Below the pieces are notes generated by a model. That model had not been told where the DNA came from, made no database searches, and worked only from the letters and a program-made list of their open reading frames with translations. DNA of 64,000 bases from Branchiostoma belcheri (Eukaryota; Chordata; Leptocardii; Amphioxiformes; Branchiostomatidae), in assembly GCF_001625305.1 (NCBI RefSeq), contig NW_017803413.1, positions 195,464 through 259,463 of the forward strand, read 5' to 3'. Below, in pieces: positions 48,801 through 60,800 of this stretch (positions are counted from its first letter, which is position 1; each line of letters opens with the position of its first letter). A program made the translations under genes and the position numbers.

Positions 48801-51800
48801 TGGATTATTCTGCCAATCTAATACAACTAACACATACAACATGAAACATACATTCAGGAGCAGAGAACACGGTGTCATGCTTACATTTCAGCACCCTCAT
48901 TTCTGTGACCCGTACCAGCATCAGGACTAGCGCGAGTGCCCCCTGAAGCCCTAGGCTCAGGATGGCTTGCAGCAGGGTCCCCAGAACCAGTATTGTAACA
49001 AGCTGTGCTAACATTTATCCTGACCATAACGGGTCATGGGCTGCTTTTCACACCAAGCTGCCAGGAGAAACTAGGAGGAGCTAAGGACTTCAGTGGACAG
49101 CCTGTTTCTAACAGGCAACTTGGGAGAACTTGGCTCCTATCTCAGGCTAGTCAGCTTCCTCCCAGGCTTCCTCTCAGAACACAACTACGTCAGCCCTTCC
49201 TCCCTAGGGCCTGCTTCCCTTTGAACCAATCCCCTCTGAACCACTGTGGGTATCTCTGCCAAAGGGTCTGTCTTCATACAACAAGGCGCTCTACATTGAG
49301 CATCTTGTTACTAAACAAACCCAACCATCACCAAACCCTTGGATGTGGTCCGGCCATGAGGAGGAAAGTATTTGCTGGGCAAACGTTCTGACTGGCCAAA
49401 CTCAGCAACTGCTATTAAGCTAATGTTTTAACTACCTACTAACGAATTAACATTATGGACAGGTTCTTACTGATCTCTTCGTCATCTTCCTTCATCATAG
49501 GCTGCACTGGATAGTTGGGGATTTGGCTTGGTGGCAAGACTGGAAGAAGAGAACAGGGAGGTTTGTCTCCGGCAAAATCTAGGCCATAATGAGTATAGAT
49601 TGTACACAGTGATCAAGGCGGCTCCGCGGACAAATTGGCAGCTGGGTGACACATACTGATTTAAAAACACTGCACAGCAGATTTATTGGACACCAAACAA
49701 GACTTTTGAATTGTGCGTCATACCGTAACCTGACCTACAGGTCATGATGGTCACACTGACCCATAGTGTACTGTCCCTTGGACAAGCTTGTTGTTTCATC
49801 TCAGTAATTTACAAATAAGCCTTGTATTGTTTGATTATAGTACCCTTGTATAAGCTGCCAATTGTCTTCACACATGTAACTATTACATGTGTCTTACATT
49901 CTGACAGAAAACAGAAGCTGTTCTAAAGATATGGAATCTTTTTACAAACATTTCCTAAACTAATACAAATACTGAAATAAGTATGTGGAATATGAAAAAT
50001 ATATTACATAATTTCAGGCCTAGTAAAAACTACTTTCCCTGGCATTCAAAAAAACTTTGGGACTCAAGAAAAACGTTTTCCTCAAAATGTGAAAATACCA
50101 ATAATATGGTATCTACATGTATTACCGAAATAACTTCCAGTTCGGAATATCTTTACTCATATTTCACAACATTTCTTAAACTGAAAATCAACAGAAAAAC
50201 ATTTCTGACACTCACTTGCAGACTTCCTGTCCTTCTCCGACGGCCGGGAGAAGACTTTGGGCAAGTAACGAGTCTCCCTCTTCTCTTTGTTCTTCTCCTT
50301 CTTCCTTGTTGACTGGGCACCCTTGAGGTTACCACCAACACAGTGGTCCTCACATGCATCGATACAGGACCCCTTATGGATGTTATACTCACAATCTGTA
50401 GGCAACATAGGATGGGAAACATACAGTAAGAAGCTAAAGAGAAAAAAGGACCCAGTAATTCTATCAGAATATCATATCTTTGAACAATATACTAACATTT
50501 CAGTATTCAACAAGCTCCCAAACAGCTACAGTACATGTACAGTATACATGTATCTTTCCTGTACCTACAAATGTTTGATTTAATTTGTTGCCTGTTAACG
50601 CAATGGACTTGCACATGGTTCAGGCTAAGCCACCAAGCTCATTAATTTTAATGGCAACTTGAAAATCATGACAGGAAAACGAAACCACTAGTAGGTGAGA
50701 TGACACAGCTATTTTGCAGAGATCAAACCAAAAAATCTTACTAAGTCATAGGATTTCGGGGTTTTACAGAGTCAATTAGACTTGACATTGATGTAGATTG
50801 GAAATGACAAGCATGGCTTAGATTTTTTTATGCTGCCTCTTTAATCTTTAACTAAATGTGTATCATACTACAAGGACCGGTGGAAGAGATGTTCAAGCAA
50901 TACTTCAATACAAAAAATTTCAAGCCACCTGACAAAGCACAGAAAGTATAACACCCTACCTTGACACTGATATCCCTGGTTGCCAATACCCCATAGCACC
51001 CCTCCACAGTGGTTACAGAAGGCCAGTGCTGTGTAGTGCATGGGCACAAAGTGGTGGCCCTTCACACTGACAACGCTCTGGAAAACAATTGTACAAATGT
51101 AAGGGAAGGTACCTTTAACATCTGACCAACAAAGACTGCAAATAATGATATTGTTACAGTTGTTATATATTTTTCTTCTTCCCAAGAACGACTAGAATGT
51201 GCCCATTGGAATTTGCTGAAAGTAACCTTTGTTAATTGCAGGTCAAAAACATCCAGCCTTTTAAAACACTACATGTCATTGTGCTTTGTGTTGTTCTTAC
51301 CTTTTTGTTCTTCTCCCTAAACTTGAATCTCTTGTCCTTTGCGGTGAAGCTTGGGCAGCGATCCAGCGGGCTGACCTGGCTACCCGACGTCTGGATCTTC
51401 ACCCCCACCTGCTTCATGAAGGTCACGATACAGGATGCCATCGCCGAACTGCACCGAAAAATTAGGACACACTCAATTGGTTTTAGATTCGCCCACTTAA
51501 TTTTCTTTCGATTTGCAAAAAATATCCAGATTCTGAATCAACTCTAAATTGCTCACATTTTGGTCCCAACAGTTTAAGAAACTTCTTGTCTTCCTACATG
51601 TTACAGTTTCCATATTTATCAATGCAGTGCTTTGATTAAAAGTTTCAAATTCATTGTTTGAATTATGAACTACCCTGATATGTTGACTTCATGGCTCCTA
51701 GAATTTGGGGCTATCATATAGAATGCCTAGGCCTTTAAAGATTTGGTCTACTTTTTAACAAAGTATGAAGTAATTTTTGTGTAGGGAAAGGACAAAATGC

Positions 51801-54800
51801 ATTTTCAAATCTATTGTGAAAAGTCTTGCCACAAAAGCCTTTTAGTAACATAATTTGAAGAAATGCTTCAGAGCTCATGAGTAACATAGAATTTTCCTAC
51901 AGGATTTTTTTTTAAAATCAAAACAATGTCTACATGTGTCGTGTACATAATTGTGCTGTAATTTTCCCAATATCCAGAGGGAGTGACAGTTAATTAGCAG
52001 TAATTCATGTTCAAATGCATGTCTGATCCCATAAGCCTGCATGATTCCTGGTAGTGCAGACTGTCATTATCACAGGCTCCCTGGGAGACCCCAGTCTAAT
52101 CCTGGAAAATGACTTTTTCTCATCACATTTCCAGAGAGAGCAAAATAACTACCGGTGGCTAAAAACAACATTACAGATGAAAGCTGTAGTTTGCATGACA
52201 ATAGTTGACAAACACTGCCCGAGGGGCAACAATAATAAGCTAAAAATTCCCTTAAATTACAGTTATGTCATTAAATCTACAATGACCTTCCATAGTTTAG
52301 GTCTGTCAGAAACTTTGACAGCCATCTTCTAAACACAGCTTTTCTTTCACTTCCCTTCATTTTAGCAATGATGTCACTCTCTAAATGCATTCCCCATTCT
52401 GTATGTAACAGGTGGACCATGACAAAATCTTCCTAGATTTATTTTTCCATATCATATTCTCTATGACATCATTGTTATTGCCACTTATTTTTCAATGTTC
52501 CCCGTAATATGACTTAGTGGAGTTACTCCTTGTTATCTTTTATCTCATTATACAAATGCATAAAGTGAACCCAATTTTTGTAATGGTCCAGGTATTGAGT
52601 TCGTCGGCTAATAATGTAGCAGCTGACATCATGGATGCTGCACAGTACCCAGAGGTCCTTGTTCTCCTTGCCACGCTGGCAGTGATGTAATTACTTTTCA
52701 AAGAAATGTATTCCTTTTCATCTGATGCAATAATAGATACCTACATGCTAAATCTGACTTTTCAAAGAACCACAGGCGTGTATTTCCTTTCCAAAAAATC
52801 AAATATATACCAGACATTTGTTCCACTTCCATGCTGTTTGGAGGTGTGACATTCAAAAACTTCAGTTATAATTTCCTAGTACTGAGCATAGAATAGGAAA
52901 ATATTCCACTGGAGTTTTACAAGCTCCTTGGTTTTGCTCACCCAAGGACATTATTAGAATTGACAGTGTTAAAGAGTTGTATTAGGTGTAATGAACATTT
53001 TTGTCACCCTGCCAGGACGGGTACTAGCCCCTACTGCAGAGGTGTGGGCTCCACCTTAGGATGATGTCATCCTAGTTGCATCATCCAAGAGATCTCCTTA
53101 CTTCCTGAGTACTTTCCTGCACATGTTTCCTGGTGATCAATGACCCTGATCTCAGGAACAGGCCATCAAACATCTCAGGGATATCTACTGCACCTCTTAG
53201 TCTTATGGAAAGACTGACAAATAAAAACCACCCCAACATCAACTTCTGACCTAAATTCTGTTATGTTATCTATGTTATCTCAGCTTTAGCATGTTCCCCT
53301 GATAAGCATGTATTTTTTATGCTTGGGAAATGCATAATGCATATATAAAACAGAATTTCTGCCTGACAAATTTATTCTTATGACATACAGTAGCAGGGAA
53401 CATGCCATTTTCATGTATTTGGGAGCAACATTGATGAAGTACAGGGAAGCCTGAGAAATCAGTTGAAATTTCAAACCATTTTACAATACCACAAGGAATA
53501 CATCATGTACATCAGCAGTACTCGAGTAATGTTACAAGGTAAAAGGTACAGCGATATGTGAAATAGAATCCATGGTCTAGTTTTACTGAAAAATGCACAT
53601 GCTGCATGTGTCCCTCATGTGCACCACATGGGCTGAGTCACACATACTCAGAAACAACCTATGTCATCATCAAAACACAACAAGTAAATAACAAACAAAC
53701 TGTTACTCACTTCCTGGCAGTGGCTGGCGTTCTCGTTTCCAAATTGGACCTGCGGACAACCATGGTGAAACATAAGATCAGCTATCGTCCACATGAATGA
53801 AGAGAGAGCAAAATACAGAGTAGTGTTTTTCCTAGGCAGGTAGNNNNNNNNNNNNNNNNNNNNAATGTATGTCAACAAAGTGTAGCAGTGGGCAGACGAT
53901 GTCTTGTACATTTTGTACCAGCGGCGGCCTACCGCTCTCACAGGACGTCATGGGACGTGACGAAACAAGAAATATCTGCCGTAGAAGAAATATAAATCGG
54001 TAACTCATGCCTTAAATTCACGGCGGTTTTTGACACAAAAGAAAAATTATTATAATTTTTGTAAGGCGCGCGGCTTACTAGTACTAGCGGCTTTAATACT
54101 CACGGTAAAATGTACCGTCACTCCCGGCGCAAGGACTCGGTTCGCCAGCTGAGGACTTTCCACAACCATGATGATATCATAGTTAATAAAGGAATATATA
54201 ATAGATCTATCATGTTGAAATGATAATTGTAATACATGGTTCTATTTAATAGCGGTAGTTTTGTTTCTTATTTTGAGGGGGGAAACTGTCAAAAATACGA
54301 GGGAACGCAAACTGAGATCGGCTCACTTCCGGGTGCATAACGCCAAAATTTACTCGACGATTATATAAAAATGACCACTCATTTGCCGCCTACGGTAGCG
54401 TGTACATGGTAGTGCGATCATATCGTGCCAAAGTCAGCGTCAAACGTCAGAAAATCCCCGTAAAAATATAGTTGCAAAACACATTTCCCGCGCACTCAGG
54501 GCCGGTCGCCCTGGCCGCTGCCGCCTGTGTGCAGCATGCTCATTATAATATGCAAGTAGCTACGCTCTGATTGGTTCACCTTAGATGACCTGCGCTGTGT
54601 ATTGGCTAGAACGAAGCCCGTTGCATGCTGGGGCGCCCTTCCCCGCGCGAAATGATCTCGAGAGAGCCACATTTACGCTGGTTTCTACCTTATTTCTACG
54701 ACTAATTAGCAACATCCTAGTGACGAAATGCGTACTCAAAAGAATTTTCGGGAAAAAAATATATGTACATGTGGATTTGTGGTGCCTTTGGCGTAATTTT

Positions 54801-57800
54801 GTTGGTCACATACAACGTAATGTAACACGGAAGTGCATGGAGTCGGAGTGGCGGCACGGCTTTCCGTCCCACTCTTGTCTAAACAAAACTCCAAGGACAT
54901 AACAAAACTCCCCAAAACTGGTCAATAATTAGCCATAAAAATGTTGGTGGGCACGTGTAAATATGCTGCCTTTTTTCGAGTGTTATAGGAATTTTCCACG
55001 ATGTTTTTGCACATCCCTAACGTTACCTCACGCCCGCCGCCTATTATGTACGGCGGACCGGGGCATTTATAACTTCAGATCATCTAGGTTTGCTTATTCA
55101 GTGGTAAAATAAGTTAACAGAGAAAAACAGCAAAACAAAGTTGACAAACTATAGAAACGCTTGCCTGGGCAACAGTGACAAAAGAAAATGTCTATCTAAT
55201 TGAATTGCGCCGGTGATCGTAAAACGTTTTAAACGTTACAATATAGTAAAATGCAGGCTAGATCAACGTTCCTTCCGCTGTTCCAGCGGTGTGTATCGGT
55301 AATTTCCCGCCCCGCATGAGGTAAATTAGTACTCCTCCCATTATTCTGTGATGTTACCGCGGCCTGCATATGAATGCAGAAGTCTAACGGAAAAGTAACG
55401 GAAAAGTAACGGAAAACTTACGCAAAAGTTACGGAAAACTTACGGGAAAGTAACGGAAAAGTAACGGAAAAAAAACGCGTTAGTAACGGCCGTTAGGGTA
55501 ACTATAACGCGAACGGTACTGTACAGTAGCAGGGAACATGCCATTTTCATGTATTTGGGAGCAACATTGATGAAGTACAGGGAAGCCTGAGAAATCAGTT
55601 GAAATTTCAAACCATTTTACAATACCACAAGGAATACATCAGCAGTACTCGAGTAATGTTACAAGGTAAAAGGTACAGCGATATGTGAAATAGAATCCAT
55701 GGTCTAGTTTTACTGAAAAATGCACATGCTGCATGTGTCCCTCATGTGCACCACATGGGCTGAGTCACACATACTCAGAAACAACCTATGTCATCATCAA
55801 AACACAACAAGTAAATAACAAACAAACTGTTACTCACTTCCTGGCAGTGGCTGGCGTTCTCGTTTCCAAATTGGACCTGCGGACAACCATGGTGAAACAT
55901 AAGATCAGCTATCGTCCACATGAATGAAGAGAGAGCAAAATACAGAGTAGTGTTTTTCCTAGGCAGGTAGTGCAACACTAGCGAGGGTGCCAACACCACA
56001 TGGAGTATTATCCAGGTCTGAGATGACTCAGTCCTATTTGAGCAGGAGGGATGAGGTCATCTGTACATGTGGCAGGAGTGGACATTAATATTCATGAGGG
56101 GGTGTGGCAGGTTGATGGGCCACAGACTGACTTCCTATCTACATGTATTTGTTCTCATCAAAGTACAGGAAAGGAGTTTAGTGATTTAGGCCAAATCATC
56201 TTCATTACTTGTTTCCTTTGAGACAAGGAAATAAAAACTTGTGATGAAATGATAGAATTATTACTAATTTCTCTTTTTGTGAATTTAATTCATTGAGTTA
56301 ATTTTCTTTAAAAGTCATTGATTGAGTGAGTGATTTAACAAATCACAATAACTGGCCACAAGTTCACAAAATAGTAAATTATCTGATACATTTTCAGTGA
56401 CTACTTGTAATGTTTCCTACTGATTGAAAACATATGCATCAATATGATATTGATTCTGCATATAGAAATCAATTTCATTACATATTGATCAGCTACAATA
56501 ATGACAACACAGGAAGCTTCAGAGAATGTACATGTGTGAAACAAGAAATTAAAATTTTGTGAGTAATTAATTCTAATTAATTCCTTCACCCATGGATTAG
56601 GGAACTCGTAAACATCCTTACATCCTTAGGTCAAAGGACTTCCCACATTTAGTTCTCTAATGATCAGTGACTACCTCCTCAGAACACAGAAAGACAGACC
56701 AAACAGACTGTTTAGCAGGTTGTTCTGTGTTTTACCTGTGCGCATCAAACCTGCTACCCATGTAATTGGCAACAAGGTCTCCTTCCTCCCTGTAACCAAT
56801 GGCAGACAACTTGTTGTAAAAAGAGCACAGGGATAAAAGGAGTTCCCATCTTTTTTGTTGCTTCATCTTTTCTTCATAATCTTAGCTGGTACTGGATAGC
56901 ACAGATTTGCTCTGTTGTTTTCCTTATGCTCCATTGTGACAAAAACTGTCACATTATTTGATTAGAGTTTTATAACACCACCTGCGCCTAGCAAACCATT
57001 AATTTCCGTTCCAACAATATGGGTTCAAAATAGTATAACGTACAGTTTGAGCATTATATCAAGATTGATTGCATTATGTATTTCCAGATCCCTCGTAATG
57101 TACAGATGGTTATGTGTAAGAGTTTATGAACTTCAAACTGTTGAACTTACATGAACTGGTCCAGATGTGGCAGCAGGGTTTGCTCCACCACTTTCATCTC
57201 TTTGGCATGGTCCAGGTGGATGTCATGCAGGTGTTGGTCACCAAACAGGCTTCCCAGGCCCAGGGCTCTCTTGTTTCTGGGAAGAAACAATTAACAGTCA
57301 GTACCTGTGCATTCTATAATAAACAACAGTACAATCCAGAAATGTTGTTCCTCAAACTGTTTTTTAAAAATTCTAACCGCCACAATCAAATGTTCTTCTT
57401 GGCTCCAGTAAATGCTGGGTGGTCTAGCTTACAGTGTAAACGTTCCCATGTGATCTAATTACATTGTCTGTATCTTCTAACAGGAGGTAGCAGAGAAACT
57501 AGTGAGCATCTCGTACCTGAAGTCTTGTAGCTGTTCCTTGACCACCAAACTGGCCATATTCTGTGCTGCTTGGAACAAACCTCGAAGACTGGCCTCATCA
57601 TTGGACTTGTACTTCAGGGCCTCATCTAACATATAGATTACAATTAATGATACCTTGTTCTCTTGGAAGGAAGCTAGCAATTACTGTATAAATCTCATGG
57701 ACACAGATATGTTTCAGAAACCATATTAATATTACCACAGCTAGCATACAGACACGATTTATAAGAAAATAAATTTGTAAAGTTCAAATTTCATGAAAAA

Positions 57801-60800
57801 TCAACTTGAGGTAGACAGTTGTTACCCACCTATTGCTCTCACTATCCCATCATCCACATGTATCCTTAGGGGCTGGATAACAAAATGAGACAATTTAAAA
57901 GGAAGATTAGAGTCCGATCATGTAGGCTGGTTACATATAAGAACTATAACAGTTATACATATTATCAAAAACAAGCTTAATCTAAATGCAAAATACTAAT
58001 AACATTTATTCCCTTTTAAGTTAGATATTACAAATAATTATCAATACATTTGTATAGGAGTACGTGGCTGGTTCTTACCGCTGATGCAACAAGAAACGTT
58101 GAGTGGATCTCATACGCCCACTTTCGCATCTCCTTCATGGTGCCATTCTTGTAGCTGTCCGTCACGATGATGAAGAACTGTGAGGAGGTTGAAGAAGTTC
58201 ATGTAAACATTTTCCCCTCTGACTTCCTCATTGTCCTACAGCCAGTGTTGGCTGTATACAGGCACTAAGTAGTCAAGCAGCTACTTTTTTTGCAGCATTT
58301 CAAAAATATCATAATGCAGGCAGTCTAAATGTTAAGAAATTGAGTAATAAAAATTGTTGTTATAAAAATACCCAGTTGCTGTTACTATGTACTCCGCAAC
58401 CTCTATAAGATGGACACTTTACTGTCAAGTTGGACCAGATGGGAGACTTACCAGGCTGGATGGATCACTGTTCGACATCAGGTAGTGAAGGAAAACAGCC
58501 TGGTGTGCTGAGAACAGAACAAAATCATGGGACGTGGTCAGGACCATGCAGATACATTCTCCTTATCAGCTATTTGAATAATGGTAATACCTAATATTTT
58601 TGCGATCCATTCTTGCTTTTGTGTCTAAAAAGTCATGATGGTTGCTCATTTTGTTACACATTAAGTCTTAATCCCTGAAAAAAATTACTTTGTATAAAGT
58701 ATATGCACCGGTCTCTTAAAAATTTTTACATTGTTTAAAACAACAGAAATGGATTCCTGTGATTAGAAAAGAAAATTGCCAAACAAAGTGGGTTTCAAAC
58801 AGCCTTATCAGGATGACAGGTTACTAGTATCCCAGACAGGCATAATAAATGGCAACAAAAATAGCAAAGAATTCACTAAGAATAAAGACCTCTGCCCCAA
58901 ATAAAACAACAACAGTCTACTGTATTACACCATATAACACCAGTAACCAAGCTGTAGGAATGACAGGAGCAGCTATTTCAAAAAGCTTTGGTAACACAAG
59001 CCATGGCAGACTTTCTTATGATTCTTAAATTTTACTTGACTTACTGCTTACACATATGATACAAAACATAACACATACATACATAGTCTTTAGCTTACAT
59101 TGTAATTACCAGGGTTACATCTTATTTCTAGTCTCTACAGAATATAGCAAGGGTTTAACTGAACATGTAACATTAGATATGTGACTTTGATATGGAGAAG
59201 ACGTCTGTGTTTTATGACACAGGAAAGTTACAGAGGTCAGGGGTTAGTGACCCTACCAGGCTTTGTTTTCATCAATTCCAGGTCATTGAAGGGTCCATGA
59301 TCCTCCATCTGAAAGAAGTATTACCAACATTTTAGAATCAAACAAAATTATGTTTGATACAAGGAAATGTTTATGCATACAACACAGTAGATGTGCATAT
59401 TTTCACACAGCATGTAAAAAAACAAGAGAGTTAAATCAAGGTCATGAAAATAAACATCATTTCTAGAACACTTCATCTTTCTATTTTTGTATGTCATACA
59501 TGTGGGGTAAATTCTTGCGTCTAACCAGCAACACTTCTTCCCAATTTCTAATGATTGTAGACATTTAGTTAAAAATAGGGCTGACAACTTGACACTGGGA
59601 CCCTAAATACCTGCGAACTAGACCTCGGCAGGTCAAGGCACGAAAGCATCTTTCCACAATATATTTTAGTAAAGTAAGACAGTAAATTTTTGTGGATAAA
59701 GATAGTCCAAACTGTACTTTCTTAAAAACATACACAACATCATGTTACAATGAGGAATCCCTACCTGACAAAGGATCCTTGATGCCCGATCAAACCCATA
59801 CACAGTTAGCAACATGCTGACTATCTAATCACAAGACCGTTTTAAGGAGGGAAAAACTAGCTCCAACCTGCTGGGACTGCTTGCATGCAATTTACAAAAG
59901 CCAAATGAACTAAATGAAATTTCGGAAAGCTCCTCTCACATTATCGTACTGTTCGTGGAGATTATTAGAGCAATGTGATCAAGGAAGACATGCAGGACGG
60001 AGCCTAATCAGTGAACCCGACCATTACAAGTGGAGGACGGGTGGTAGCATCGGGTTACAGCTGGTTCAAGCTGGAAACACATCTGTGTCGCTGCCAGGCC
60101 AGCAGGGATGTTTCCAATAGAATGTGAAGGAAGCGATCTGCCTAACTCCACAATTCCAATGACATGCAAATTAAAGTATAATTTGAGTACTGCATTATTG
60201 AATTTTCAAGGGAACCAGAAATCATTATGGACACCAAGTAGCTTGCACACAGCACACCAAAGGGATGATAATTGTTGCTCGGAGAATTGTTTAGTCACTA
60301 ATGATTTATATTCTAATCTAAGAAAGCTTCCTAACTGTGTGATACCCTAACTGTGCGATAAAGGGACAACTAGAAAGTATGGTGCAGAAGGTGTGAATAA
60401 TAATATTGATATGTAAGACATGGCAAGGATGAAAACCCAACAATATTATAAGTACTGATTGATGACCAAGAGTGAAGAGGTGCTGGCTGATAGAATTATC
60501 CAATTAATAATATGTACCTCGCTGTGGATCTGTTGAATGCTGGAATGACAATCATACATGTACTTATGTATCCCAGCAACAGCATGTGGGAAGAAAGTAT
60601 GGCCTGGCACAGTCAGCCACATGGCAACACATGCTCACAAAACAGCAAGGATAGAGATGATATCTACATTGTATTGATAGAATACTGTATGATGTTTGAC
60701 CACTTAGCAGCACCAAAAAAGGAAGAAATTTATGGTGCTCCATACTTTTAAGCAGTCTTATCAATTTTGTCTTGAGCTAGTATGCACAAGCCAAACATTG

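Noticed and set aside
48805..49014. Minus-strand frame coding a very hydrophobic, membrane-like 69-residue peptide
   Set aside because: It is an out-of-phase reading of the RhoGEF linker exon 48916-49002; the phase-consistent frame is polar and joins both neighbours.
54585..54902. 105-codon plus-strand frame in the CpG-rich block
   Set aside because: No domain, no splice context, and it lies in an intron beside an assembly gap.
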